64,000 nucleotides of DNA, from contig NC_079332.1 in assembly GCF_029931775.1 (NCBI RefSeq), positions 880,501 to 944,500 of the forward strand, read 5' to 3'. The notes beneath the pieces were generated by a model that saw only the letters and a program-made list of their open reading frames with translations, did not search any database and was not told the origin of the DNA. This document shows, in pieces, positions 42,407 through 54,300 of this stretch. How positions within the stretch are numbered: the first letter of the stretch is position 1; each line of letters starts with the position of its first letter. The stretch comes from Euleptes europaea. Taxonomy: Eukaryota; Chordata; Lepidosauria; Squamata; Sphaerodactylidae. The translations under genes and the position numbers were made by a program.

Positions 42407-42904
42407 CCATGCCCGTTTCCCGAATCCACTCACATGCCTTCTAAAGCCACTTAGATGCTGCGACTCCACACCAACCAACCGAGGGAGACCCACTGGTTTG
42501 GCCCTTCTGCTTGGCTTGGGAATGGTTTTAAAGGCCCAAAGGACGGAGGTTGGCAGATGAGAAGGGAAACCGAGGGGTCCGTCATCTAACCATCTTCATG
42601 GCTCACCTGTGGCAGGTGATCCCGCACCATCAGCAGAGAGAGCACCCCCTTCTGGTTCCATCTTGACTTTCACCTCGGACCGAGCCCGATCCGCTCTTTT
42701 CTTCCCACCGACGTTCCTCCTCCTTCCACTCTGCCATTTCTAAATAAGGTCGTGTCCACTGCTCCAGCAACCAAAGTCCAAACGCCTGCTACGCTCCAGC
42801 CAACCTGCGGGCCTTGCTCTGGAATGTAACCCTGACTCAGCAGCCTCCGTTCTGAGCGGCACGCTTGTCCTGCTGATTCAGGGCAGCTGCTGAAGCTAGC
42901 CCTA

Positions 42905-43105
42905 GATCCCAAGGTTCGATTGGAATCCAGTAGCAGCTTAGAGACCAATAAAATTTTCAGGGTATGAGCTTTCAAGAGTCAAAGCTCCCTTCATCAGATG
43001 CATTGACTTGAAAGCTTATACCCTCAAAATGTTTTTTTGGTCTCTAAGGTGCTACTGGATCGAATCTAGCTGTTCTGCTGCAGACCAACACGGCAGCCCT
43101 CTGAA
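42905..43105. repeat. Complete palindromic element in the MSRB1 3' UTR
   Basis: The left arm ccagtagcagcttagagacc ... ggtatgagctttcaag and right arm cttgaaagcttataccctc ... ggtctctaaggtgctactgg are reverse complements with few mismatches; arms are about 50 bp or more. If the MSRB1 transcript extends to the SECIS it would contain this as a long RNA hairpin. Confidence 0.8.
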
Positions 43106-43708
43106 ACAAGATCCCAGGGTGGGTTTCTGGTGCCACAGAGCCTTCCGCAAAGTGCTGTCTGGGTTGGGGGGTTGGCCACAACTCATTTCCTTGGACAGCC
43201 ATTTTGAGATAAGAGTGAGAAGCTGTGGGCCGGCACCTCAACCCCCCTCCCCTTCCAAGCGGTTGCCTATCAGATTCTGTTACTCTCTGTGCTCTTTTCT
43301 GCTCTACCTGGGTGCCTCTGGACATCCTAGTGACCCTTACCAAGCAGCCTCTAGTTGCTGACCCCCAACATAGGTTGTCGGGGATAGAAACGGTTATCCG
43401 AGACGTTGTTCCCAAGACCTTGGCAGAGGATGTTGGGGCGAAATCTGAATCATTGCCTCTCTGACCTCTCCCCCCCCACACACCTGTAACTCTTGGTTCG
43501 CCTTGAGCATGCCTGCTTCAAGCACCACCACCCCCGGACCCATGCATCCTAAGAAAGTGCTTTGCATTCTTACATGCCATTCATACCCTTCCCATGTTCC
43601 GGGCCTCTTTCTGTCCTCCCCCCGCCCCCCCCCCCGTTGCCAGCAGGAGTCTGTGGCATCTGAAAGGCGTGTAAAGTCTGGCCCCCTCCCAGGGGGCCCT
43701 TTTCTGGC

Positions 43709-43785
43709 GCAGAATCATCGTATGAATCGCCCCTTGCAAAGCTCCTTTCTGGAGACCAGGGGAGAGGAAGGTCCGGATGAGCTGC
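43709..43785 (+). promoter_or_regulatory. MSRB1: Candidate SECIS element of MSRB1 (form 2)
   Basis: Reading outward to inward: helix I GCAG (43709-43712) with CTGC (43782-43785) and TCATC (43715-43719) with GATGA (43776-43780); an internal loop; the quartet ATGAA (43722-43726) opposite GGAA (43766-43769), giving tandem G.A pairs; helix II TCGCCCCTTG with CCAGGGGAGA, ten positions with two mismatches; an apical internal loop with CAAAG (AAA at 43738-43740), 11 bases after the quartet; and a top mini-stem CTCC/GGAG (43742-43745, 43751-43754). This order matches a form 2 eukaryotic SECIS. It lies 1.3 kb past the MSRB1 stop. Folded by eye only. Confidence 0.62.
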
Positions 43786-45607
43786 CCAGAAAAATGCCCC
43801 AGGGAATTTTGCGCTGCGTCCCCAGAAAATTCTTTCCTCTTGGGCAGGGCTGCAGCGGTTTTAAGACCTGCATAGAACGTGTGAATTGAGTTGGAGCTTT
43901 CCCATCCACCAGCCCCCTCCTTCCACGCCAGGAAAAGCCGCTCCTGTTGAACTACTGCCTATTTTCAAAAAAACAGGACAGGGGGAAGAGAGTGGGTAAC
44001 CTGGTTGTCATTTCAATTTTTGCATAGAATAGATTTTATAGCTTTTTGCGTTTTGGGTTGAGAGCCACCACACTCTGCTGGCGTCTGTTTGTATCACTCC
44101 AGCGGCTGTCGGGGCCATTTTTGCACTTTTGTCCCTAGCAGAGAACACAGCGGGAGTCCTGGTTCCCACTCCGGATCCCCCGAAGGCACTCGCCATCTGG
44201 GGCATTTGCAGATCTCACACCTGTTCTGAGAACTGTAGAACGTTGGAAGGCTTCTACCAATCCTGCTCGTTCTTGATCTTCCACTGCTGTTGTGGGAAAC
44301 TGTCTGTGCCACCTGGCTTCTGCCCTGGCAGCGTCACTCCTCTGGACGTACCGGACGACGGAAGGAGGGCTCTGGCATCCCCAAACATATTGCTCAGGCT
44401 TTAGACACCAGCTGTGTACACAACGTTACCTCTCAAATCTTTAAAGGGCTAATGCACTTGATTCACTGTTCTTTCCTCTTTACCTAATATCACGAGCTTC
44501 CTTCCTGGGCCTGGAGTGAGGATGTCTTCCGAAACCTGCATCTCCGTCGGTCCGGATACTGTGAACGTCCACCTAAGTCCATCCCTACGGAGGCAGAAAA
44601 GAGAATGTCAGAGAGCGGAAGGTGGAAGTACCAAGGAGGTGTTTCCTGTGCCCACACAAGCCTGGTTCTTTTCTCCATCTGTCGTCTCTGGTCTGTAAAG
44701 ACTTTGTGGCCTTTTGAAGCACCTTGTGAACAAGAGATGGTCAGGCCAGGCTTAACACTCTTGCCAGTTTATGGTGTCCTTCTAGAGATCCCTGGGTGTT
44801 GTAGTTCTGCACCAGGAGTGAGAGTTCTCCACAGACTGTTTCCAGGACTGACTTGAAGGAACCCATGACGGTTAATCCAGTTTAGGTTTGTGTTTTAGAA
44901 GTGTCTGCAGGTGAACATTGATCACAGTTCCATCAGTATTTTTCGGGGTCTGCTTATTCTTGTACTGTATTAGGGGGCATGCGATCGTCCTGATGGTGTA
45001 AACGGGTAGGAAACAGAGCGGAGAGTGGCGCAAGCAGATTTGCTCTACAGGGTGTAGGCTTGTATTTCTTTCATCTCGCTTGGTGCCTCTGGTCAAACAG
45101 ATTTGGCAAGTTGATGAAAAGCGATGGAAACCTGCAGAACCTGTTTGAATCACAGGTGAAAGCAGGATGAACATGCACAGCCGTAAGCAGGGGGCCTTCT
45201 TTCAACTCCCCCCATCTTTAGACTCCAGCCTGCCCTGTTCAGGATCACACCCCAGGGATTTCCAAGGCTGCTCTTGACACCTCCTCTCCCTCATCTATAA
45301 GTCTCCAAATCCAGAAGCCACAAACTGTTGTTTGGAGCCTCGGTGAATATTCAAGGGACACGTCCTCCTTCCTGTGCTTGTGTGTGTGTGTGTGTGTGTG
45401 TGGTTGTGCTCTTAGGCAGCAACCAGTAGTGTTAACAGTAAATTTCCCAGGGTACTTGATGATCTTTTGCCCACTTGCTGAGCCTTTTTGGGCAGGATGC
45501 GAGTGGAAGGAGCAGGGATACCGATCTGAATGTCCTGTTCCAGCTCAGCAACCCCTGGGCTTAGCTGATGTTCTTACCTCTGCCTGTATAAATATGGATC
45601 TGATAAT

Positions 45608-45613
45608 AATAAA
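45608..45613 (+). terminator. MSRB1: Possible MSRB1 polyadenylation signal
   Basis: AATAAA, the first seen after the SECIS candidate. It implies a 3' UTR of about 3.2 kb, so an earlier non-canonical signal is possible. 43786-45580 shows no other feature apart from a GT run at 45377-45402. Confidence 0.4.
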
Positions 45614-45673
45614 GCTCCCCCTTGCCCCGGAGACATAAAGTGTTTTTTGTTCTGTTTCTGATACAGGCTTGGA

Positions 45674-48600
45674 ATGTTCCGTGTGGGTTGTCAGAGTCTT
45701 GGTAGTGAGGCTGGCGATTTTCCAGTGCCGAAGTTTGCACTGGAAGCAGCTGCCTTGGTGTGGGCAGCCAAGCAAGGGAAGGGGCGAAGGTCCCCCTTGC
45801 AGGATCGGGACCAAAAGGTAAGGCGGAAATCCAAGTCCAAGAGGAGCCCAGCTGGTGGAGACTTGGACAACCCAGCAGACAGGCTGGGGTTGCTTCCGCA
45901 CTTAGTCACACAAACAGGGCTGTGGAGGGGCTGTGGCTCAGTTTGTAGAGCATCTGCTTGGCATGCAGAAGGTCCCAGATTCAATCCCCAGCATCTCCAG
46001 TTAAAGGGACTAGGCAGGTAGGTGATGTGAAAGACCTCAGGCTGAGACCCCGGAGAGCCGCTGCCGGTCTCAGTTGGTCAGCAGGGGGCAGCATAGGATC
46101 AGTTTTGCATCTGTTGAGAACGGAAACAAATGCAGAGGCATTCAAGGGGGGTGGTCTTGGAAGATGATAAGGGATCCCGCCCCCCGTTTTTAGAAGAGTT
46201 CAGGTATTGTTCTGAACCACTCTGAAATTCAGCAGAGACTGCAGATGAAGGGTTTGGTTGGGGCTCCATTGTGTCTTGCTGGGTCTTATTCAAAGTGGTT
46301 CCAAACTGGCGAGAGACCAGTCAATAAACTTTTGCTCCTTATAAGCATGATTTGGGAAATGAGCAAAAGATCCCTCGTCGTGCTGCGCCTCTCAGATTGG
46401 GTGATGCTTTGAGCACATACCTGGAAGTATGTACATCCTAAGCAATTCCTTGGGGGGCCCCGCAGGCAGACGGGCTGCCCTGTGGCCATTACCTCTGGGC
46501 ATAATGTGCTGCTGTTCTCTCAATAGGACATCGTCTGGCAATACTTAAAGGGCCAGCGTGGTGTAGTGGTTAAGAGCGGTGGTTTGGAGCGGTGGAGTCT
46601 GATCAGGAGAACCAGGTTTGATTCCCCACTCCTCCACATGAGCGGTGGAGGCTAATCTGGTGAACCGGTTTGGTTTCCCCACTCCTACACATGAAGCTAG
46701 CTGGGTGACCTTGGGCTAGTCACACTCTCTCAGCCCACCTACAGGGTGTCTGTTGTGGGCGGTGAGGAAGGGAAGGAGATTGTAAGCCGGTTTGATTCTT
46801 CCTTAAGTGGTGGAGAAAGTCGGCATATAAAACCAATCCTCCTTTTTCTTCTTCTCCTAAGGTCTTACAGGCAGGGTGTTCCCTGCTCCTAAAAAGGCTT
46901 TGGATGCTTTTTCAGCCAGAAGAATATTGAAAGATTATATGAATTTGACTCTCTGACAAAAAACACACAGGGCACAACTGTCAACAGAGAGCTGTGGTGG
47001 ACTTTGCTCTTTAAATGAAAAAACTTAGAAGAAGCCCCTCTGCACCTTGTTAGCCCTGGAGGACTTCTACGGAGCTCCTGTGGTCACCCAAATGGTCATG
47101 CAAAGCCCTGCGGTCACAAGGGCCCATCGCCTGAGGCCGGCCTGTAATGTTCTTGTGTGATTGTCACTTGCTAAGTTCCAGAGATGTATTTTTGGATGAT
47201 CATATGGTCAGGCTTAAAAAAAAACCCACAATAATAAAAAGTTACATCACATGCGTGTTACGGCAGGAACAACGGGCTGACATTGAAGCCTTCCACAAGC
47301 CCGTTCCAGAGGAATTCGGAGCAGCCAAATTTCCTCCAGGAGCTGCAGAAAAAGATTGACCAGGCTGACTCCAAAGAGCAGGCTTGGAACTTTCTGTATT
47401 CTCCCATTTCTGCTGCCGCTGGCTGCACACACCCGGAAAGCCCTGGACCGGACCAGGGAATGCGTCGTTTTCTCATGCCGTGTTTGCAAATACTGTGGTT
47501 TCGCACAATGGATTGTTGTTTCCATTCAAAGCTAAGCTTGAAAGGCTAAGCAGGAAAGTATGTTGTAAACCACAGTAAACATTGGCTCCGGAGGATTACT
47601 GGGTAAATGCAGAATTGATTTGAAGGCAAAAGATCATCGCGGTGCTATCAGTGGCCTGATGCCTGGATTCTCTCCAGGGGCAATTTATAGGGGTTGAAAC
47701 TATTCTGTAATAACCAGCAGAGCCGTGGGACTAAAGCCTCTTTCACTAAGTCCTGGTCACCAAGAATGAGTCCCAGACTTTATTTCAAGAGAGAGGTTTT
47801 GGAGCTCAGGCAGCGGTCCCACCCGACAGCTCCACTCTGCTTGATCTGGAACCTGTCCCTCCCAGATCTATCTGGGTATGTTGCAGTTACTCTGTGCTAA
47901 GGAAAAAGCAATCTACACATGCTCAGAGGCACCAACGTTAGTCTACCGATTCTGGCCTGAGTCAACACATTCAAAGCCAGGTATTGATCTGAGCCCATAC
48001 CTGATGGATCTGAGAGCCAGTGTGGTGTAGTGGTTAGTGGTGGAGAACTGGGTTGGTTTCCCCACTCCTCCAGATGAAACAAGTTGGGCAACCTTGGGCT
48101 AGTCACAGTTCTCTTCGAACTCTCTCAGCCCCACCTACCTCACAGGGTGTCTGCTGTGGAGAGAGGGAAGGGATTGTGATTGTAAGCCGCTTTGAGACTC
48201 CTTAAGGCAGAGAAAAGCGGGGTACACAAACCAACTCTTCTTCCTGCCAAGAAAGTAAGCCCTGAGGAAACAGCACCTTTGAGCATGTACAAAGTCTTTC
48301 CCGGGATAGATAAAATATATTCGGATATAGTAGGACAGCAGATTGTCGGTGCTTTGGAAATCAATTAATGAATGATAAAGGTCTTCTCTTTGCAGGGTCC
48401 CGGCCTGCCCACGTTCTCCCACATTGCTCTGGACCTTAGGCAGAAAAGGGAATTTCAGAACAGGCGGCTGGTCATGCAGAAGGTAAGAAAAACTGCCTTC
48501 TCCATATCCCTTGGTGGTCAGCCCCCAATGCCAACTCTGGGCCCCCGAGTAGAGGAACCAGGCCCTCCCACTCTCCAGATCGATATTAAAGACTGCAATG

Positions 48601-50347
48601 GGAAGACAGCATCAGCTGGTCAACTTGTGACAGTGAAAACGCTCTGGACCGCCACACTTGGCATTTGCCTCAGCTGGCCAAACTAGTTGCCCACTAGGGC
48701 TTTCAGATCAAGGCCTGGAAAAGGTGCCATTTTACTGCTGCCTTTGCAAAAAAAGGCAGGGGGGGGGGAAACGGACTTTTCCTTTTAATGTGCAACAAAG
48801 CTGCTCTTTAAGCGCTTGCAACAAAACCGCCCTGATGCCAGGCACCTGGCCTTTCCCCCCTCCAGCCCCCGTTCAAGACGAATTATACTCCATCCGTAAG
48901 CACAACCCAGCGGGGCCCTTCCCTCGTTCCCGGCATTCGGGGCTTCTTGTAGCATTCAGTTCCTTGCGTTAATGATAGGCCATTACCTCCGTGCTAACGA
49001 AGCGCCCACGTCTCGCTCTCGGGAGGGGCCTCTAATGGGCTTCTTTGGAGTCAACCTGGAGTCACATGATTTCCCCTGCAGCAGCAGCAGCAGCGGTGGC
49101 GGCAAGTGGCACGAAAAAACCAAATTCTCCAAAGTGAAGGGAAGCTGGCCCGCTCGGCCGTGATATTCATACTCATAGAGTTGGAAGGGACCAGCAGGGT
49201 CATCTAGTCCAACCCCCTGCACAATGCAGGAAATTCACAACTACCTCCCCCCCACACCCCCAGTTGACCCCTACTCCATTCCCAGAAGGTGGCCAAGATG
49301 CCCTCCCTCTCATCATCTGCCTAAGGTCACAGAATCAGCCTGGCTGACAGGTGGCCATCTAGCCTCTGCTTAAAAACCTCCGGGGAAGGAGAGCTCACCA
49401 CCTCCCGAGGAAGCCTGTTCCACTGAGGAACAGCTCTGTTAGAAAGTTCGAATTGGAGCCGCTCAGAGTGAGAACATGAGGCTGCCCACTGTGGGAAATC
49501 TCGCAGGAGGACTTGTTTGTGTGATAAATAACACATAACCCTGCAACAGAATCTACCCTCCACAGCGGCTCTGGCTCTCCTGGGCAGCAAGCGCTTGCTC
49601 CACAGTGTTGACTGTCCAGACTGGCGGGTACAAGCCCTGATAAAAATGTGTCCTCTCCCCAAATGCAGAATAAGGACCCCGATCCCCCAAGGGGACAGAA
49701 AAGGGAGTGATGAGAGGTCTGAGGCCTGAGTTTAAATGCGGAGCTGGCAAGGCCGAAACCCTCCCCTGTTTGACTTGGCGCACGCCCACGGCGTCTCGTG
49801 CCAGCCGCCCACTTTTAACACCGTGGAGTGCCAGCGCAAAGTCCCATGAGTTAGGGGACCTCGCCTCTCCAGTCTCACATCCGAACCAAGGCCGAGCTTA
49901 ACGATAGAAGGGAGGGGGGAGCTGGATTGTCACCCATGACAGGCTCGTGCCTTGCTCCAAAACTGGTTAGAAGTTCTGCCTGCCCGGCTTGCTGGGACTT
50001 TATGGAAAAGGGGGTTTTATTTGTAAGATAGAACCCGAACATTTGAGGAAGGCGCCCAACACCCTGAGGGTCTGCCCTGGTTATAGAGCTGGGAAGTACA
50101 GCTGATGGGCTCCACCCCAGAGTCAGCTGCCTTTCAAAATGTGTTCCCCCCCCCCCAATAATGTGTGCTGTGGTTTCATCTGGGAAAAGAGCAGTGGGTT
50201 CATGGGTTCAATCCTGTTTGCGATGGGAAGGCCCAGAGAAGGGGTGCCTCTCTTTTACCAGATGTTGGTTCTGAGAAGCCCCTGCCCTTCCAGGTTTTGC
50301 AGGGGCTGGGCAAAGGAGGGGTGGCAATCTACGTGCCCGAGCCCTGA
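45674..50347 (+). CDS. Possible small unrecognised gene, three phase-0 exons
   Basis: I do not recognise this protein. Candidate exon 1: ATG 45674 to 45817, MFRVGCQSLG...QDRDQK, ending at donor AAG|gtaagg; TATAAATA at 45587-45594 could place a start site near 45617. Candidate exon 2: 48396-48482 (29 codons), acceptor tctctttgcag, donor AAG|gtaaga, reading GPGLPTFSH...RRLVMQK. Candidate exon 3: 50294-50347, acceptor cctgcccttccag, reading VLQGLGKGGVAIYVPEP then TGA. All borders are in phase 0 and joined give 94 residues. A further open stretch at about 47290-47440 (FLQELQKKIDQADSKEQAW) looks protein-like but has no good donor. Splice sites are strong; coding status is unproven. Alternatives are chance exons or exons of a lost gene. 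Confidence 0.35.
45920..46080 (+). repeat. SINE-B, 3' truncated
   Basis: ggggctgtggctcagtttg, cccagattcaatccc and ggagagccgctgccggtctc are visible; the tail is missing. Confidence 0.82.
46550..46855 (+). repeat. SINE-A variant with extended body
   Basis: It begins gccagcgtggtgtagtgg and carries gagcggtggaggctaatctgg and a cttcttctcc-type tail, absent from other SINE-A copies. Confidence 0.82.
48012..48240 (+). repeat. SINE-A variant, shorter copy
   Basis: Same variant: gccagtgtggtgtagtgg, cctccagatgaaacaagttgg, cagggtgtctgctgtgg and the tail accaactcttcttcc. Confidence 0.8.
48483..49167. other. Sequence after candidate exon 2, nothing firm
   Basis: A CAG run (gcagcagcagcagcgg) lies near 49079. 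No repeat family or exon recognised. Confidence 0.35.
49168..49450 (-). repeat. CR1 3' end, inverted
   Basis: From actcatagagttggaaggg through catctagtccaacccc and cttaaaaacctccgggg to gaggaacagctctgttag. Confidence 0.87.
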
Positions 50348-50514
50348 GATCCTTCCAGAAGGTTCAGGCTGCTTCCCATCTCATTACTGAATGCTAATTT
50401 CTTGATTATCCGGCACTCTCTCGCTTAATTCTTACCCAGCGCTATTAATAGGCTGGGAGAAACCGGTTTTTCTTGGGTTTTGCCAGTCTGTCAGAGAAGA
50501 AAAAGAACTAATTG

Positions 50515-50735
50515 AGAGGCAGTGCAGTACAGTGGTTCAAGTGCCAGAGGCGGCTGTGGAAGGCATGGGTTCAAATCCACACAGTAGCTGATTGGGGGAT
50601 GGACTTTGATCTCAGGCTCTTGATCTCAGCCTAACCTACCTCGCAAGGCTGTTGTGAGGATAAAACGGAGGAGCGGAGAAGGATGTAAGCTGCCTTGGGT
50701 CCCCATGGGGGAGAAAGGTAGGGTACGAATGAATC
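50515..50735 (+). repeat. SINE-A, diverged
   Basis: cagtgcagtacagtggttcaag, ggttcaaatccac, ttgtgaggataaaacggagg and ccttgggtccccatggggg are present. Confidence 0.75.
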
Positions 50736-50764
50736 CAACAAATGCACAAACACGTTCGGATCAT

Positions 50765-50915
50765 GATGAGAGGGAGGGCATCTTCTGGGCATGGAGTGGG
50801 GGGGGGAGTCATTGGGGGTGTGGGGTGGGGAGGCAGTTGTGAGTTTCCTGCCTTGGCCAGGGGGGTTGGACTAGATGACCCCGGGGGTCCCTTCCAACTC
50901 CACGCTCCTAAGCGG
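50765..50915 (+). repeat. CR1 3' end
   Basis: gagagggagggcatcttctgg through ttggactagatgacccc to ccaactccacgctcc. Confidence 0.8.
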
Positions 50916-50999
50916 CATTTTGGGAATAAAAGGGGCGTCATCTTGGGAGGGGGTGATGACGTCCCTGCCACCTCCTGCCCAGGGTAGTTTTGTTTGTGT

Positions 51000-51390
51000 A
51001 GCCCCCACCGAAGGGAGCCCCTGTTGTGTCCGGCCGGAGGCCTGGGGGTGGCAACTCTGCGGCCGCGCGCAGGGACGGGGCTGGCGAGGCGCGGGGCGCG
51101 CAGCAGGGGGCTGAGTGCCCGTGATCCAGGCCGGACCGGCCCCTCCTCCGGGGGGTGGGGGGCTGCAGCCGCCGCCGCCTCCTCCGGCCCGCCCGCCAGC
51201 CAGCCAGCCAGCCCGTCCTGCGGGTCCGTCCGTCGGCGGAGGCGGCGCTGCGGCGGGCGGAGCTGCTGCAGCGCCCGGCCAGGCCAGGCCAGCGGCTCGG
51301 AGGTGGCTGGCAGGCAGGCAGCGGCTCATGGCCCCGCCGAGGGTGGTCCGGCGCGCCTGAGCGGGGGTCTCCCGGGTCGTGGCGGGGGCC
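51000..51390 (+). promoter_or_regulatory. NHERF2: NHERF2 CpG island, promoter and 5' UTR
   Basis: Very CpG-rich sequence (gcggccgcgcgcagggac, ggcgaggcgcggggcgcgc) precedes the ATG and continues through exon 1. No TATA box seen. Confidence 0.7.
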
Positions 51391-54300
51391 ATGGCCAAGG
51401 AGCAGGCGGCGGCGGCGGCGTCGGGGGTCGGTCCGCGGCTGTGCGCCCTGCAGAAGGGCGCGGGCGGCTACGGCTTCCACCTGCACGGCGAGAAGGGCAA
51501 GAGCGGCCAGTTCATCCGCAAAGTGGAGCCCGGCTCGCCGGCCGAGGCGGCGGGGCTGCGCGCCGGGGACCGCCTGGTCCAGGTCAACGGCGTCAGCGTC
51601 GAGCAGGAGACCCACCACCAGGTCGGTGCCCGCGACCCCGCGCGGGGAGACTCCCCGCCAAGCGGGTCTGGAAGAGCCCGCAGCAGCGTCTGGGTGGCCG
51701 CTTCGGGGGCCCGCCTGGCGCCGTCCCCTGGCCCGCCTCGGGGGCTTGCTTGGCGGCTTCGGGGCCAGCCGTCGGGGGCTAAGCCGGGGGCCGGGGGCTC
51801 CCCTTCCGGCCGGTTGGCCCCTGAGGCGGGTGGCGGGCATAGGGGACTCAGGCGGCAACCCCGCCGGCAGCCGTGGCGTGGTGGGGGCCCAACGAGCACC
51901 CCGAAAGCGGTCCCCCAAATGGCCCACAACAGAGAGAAGGGATGTCCCAGCCGGGGGTCAGCAACGGTGGCCTCTGGCCAAAACCCATGCCCCCTGCAAG
52001 CGGTGCAAAATACCAGGAAATAAAAATGGGGGCACCTGGTGACACTGGACAGCTGGCCGTTTGGGAGGGGGTTGTCAGGCCTGAAGGCGGCAGCTCCCTG
52101 GTCAGGGTGACTGTCCAGCAGACCGAGTTGGGGGCCGGGGGCCGGTTGGGGATCAGCCAAAGGGGGCGATTGGCAAGGGGGTCAGGAGTCAGGCGGCAAG
52201 AAGTCTTTTGTGCAGGGCCCCATCCCCTGATGGGCGGCTGCATTTCGGCCCGGTTGCACAAGCAGCACCCAATTCAGCATCCTGAATTCTGTCTGTCTGT
52301 CTCCTGAGCTTGCTTGCTTGCTCTTTCTCTCTCTCTCTCTCTCTCTCATAGGGCTGCAAAGAGAATCTGGGGGGGGGGACATGTGTGTCAGGACTGCAGA
52401 AGTCTTGGGGAGGGCGGGGGCTCAGTCAAGTTTCTGGTGACCAGAGGTTGGAAAATCACCCCTTGTTTCCTGCTCAGGATTTGCACGAGTCCGTTTCGGT
52501 TATGCGCCATATGCAGATTTCTCTCATTCAGGGCAGCTTGCAGAATCCCTGGTGTGAAATTGGGGGCGTGGGATTTGGAGGGCCGGCTCCTCTCCTTCCC
52601 TTCCATTTCAGCCAGCTGGGTCAGTTCTTTCTTTTCTTGTCTTGTGGCCGGGCCCTGCTCTTTAACAGGCAGAGTCTCGGTTGGACTTGGCCCGCGGGGA
52701 CCTGCCGCAATCACCTGCCTCCCGTGAGCGAAGCGGTGAAGCGCCCTGTAATTAAAAGCCTTCTAGATGAAGACGATAATAAATGGCCCGCGGGCTGACT
52801 TTGAAAATTGGCAGAGACCAGAGATGTGTGTCTAGATGTGTGTATGTTCGACTGGGGGTGTATGAGGATCTTCTCATTTCGGAGGGTGGGGGGAGCCTAA
52901 TTTCAAAAGCTCTGCCAAAATGAATTGGCACCAGCCTGGCCTCCCTGGGTGGCATCTGCAGATGGCATAGCTCGGTTTGGGAGAGACAGACCCACAGAGC
53001 GTTGAAACGGTGTCCCGGGTGCTCCTGTGGGGAAAAAATCCCACTGGACATACTTTGGAGACAATGCGCAGAGGGTTGGGTTGGAAGCAAACCATACCTG
53101 CTGCTCCTTCCCTGCTCCAAAGTACAGCAGCCGCCAGGAGCCAAGGGGGCTGCTCCTCCAACGCGTGGTTCCATCACTCAGTGAACCTGGGCACAACCAC
53201 CCTGCTCCTTGCCGTTTGTCTGACTGGTATGTTTTCATCCGCTCCCTCCACCAAGGAGTTCACATTGGCGCACACAGCTCCCTCCTCCTCCGGTCCCCCC
53301 TCACAACAACCTTGTGAGGTAGGCAAGTGTGTGTGTGATTGGGCCAGTTTCACCGCAGAGGGGGGATTTGAATCTAGATCCTACTCCGACGCTGCTTTGC
53401 AGGGCCCCTTGCTGTGACTCTGTTTACTTCCTTTGAGATGCGGGGGTGGAGGGGTTGCCACTGCAAGATGCGTGTTACTACCAAGTCTTAACTGCAGTTG
53501 CGGCAGAGCTGAAATGCTGCAGCTGAGCTTGGAATCCAGGAGCAGTTTGGGTTCTGCATCAGAAAGGTAGATTTTTGTGTGTTTGTTTGTTTAGGGGGGT
53601 GCTTGTGCCAGGTAGGCGTTAAGGCCGTTCCTCCCTGTTCCATTGACAGAACGGCTAAAAGCGTACAAATGATTTTCCGCCCCCAAATGTTTTCAATAGC
53701 ATAGCTCTGTGCGAGTTTGCAATTCGCCTAGAGGGAGAATCATCTGCGGGCGACCAGGCGAAGACACATCTGGAAGGAAAGAGTTGTTGTTTTTTGTTTC
53801 TTGTTTTCTCGACATCAGTTTGCCTGGACTAGCAAACAGAAGCGTAGGGGCGAGTAACATTGGGGAAAGCACGTTAACCATAATGGTACAATAGTGTTTT
53901 GAGGATTCTCAAAAGGGTTCGGTGCCTGTTGAAAGCCTGGTCTTGCAGGGTAATGCTAGTAACACCATGTTGCAGGCTGGAACCAGCGCCTTGCCTAAGG
54001 AAAGCGAGTCGAGGGCAGGTGTCAGATTTGAACCCAGGACTTCCTCGTTCACGGCTCAGCCCTTGAGCCCTTGGACACACCGTTTCCGGTGGCAAATGCA
54101 GAGCTTTGGGGCAGAGGACTTTCAGAGGGTTGGCGACTGCTTAGTCATTTCCTTTGTTTGTGTTTGGCCCCATCCAAAAAAACACACACACCCCAAACCC
54201 TGGGAGTTGCCACCTCTGTTCTCTTGCCTTCCTCTCAGGCAAGCGTTCCAGGCGATATGCAGCATAGGAGAGATTGCCTGGGTGGGGGAAGCCATGGGGA

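Noticed and set aside
42960-43020. ATGA-N13-AA-...-TGA primary match resembling a SECIS
   Set aside because: The pairing partner lies outside the TGA because this is the foldback of the palindromic repeat.
45450-45510. Alternative SECIS: ATGAT with TGCCCA/TGGGCA stem
   Set aside because: The stem is short, the internal loops are lopsided and there is no unpaired AA at the apex; the 43709-43785 structure is far better.
50938-52160. Long overlapping frames on both strands at the NHERF2 CpG island
   Set aside because: They are shadows of the CpG-rich first exon and leader; only the ATG frame at 51391 matches a protein family.
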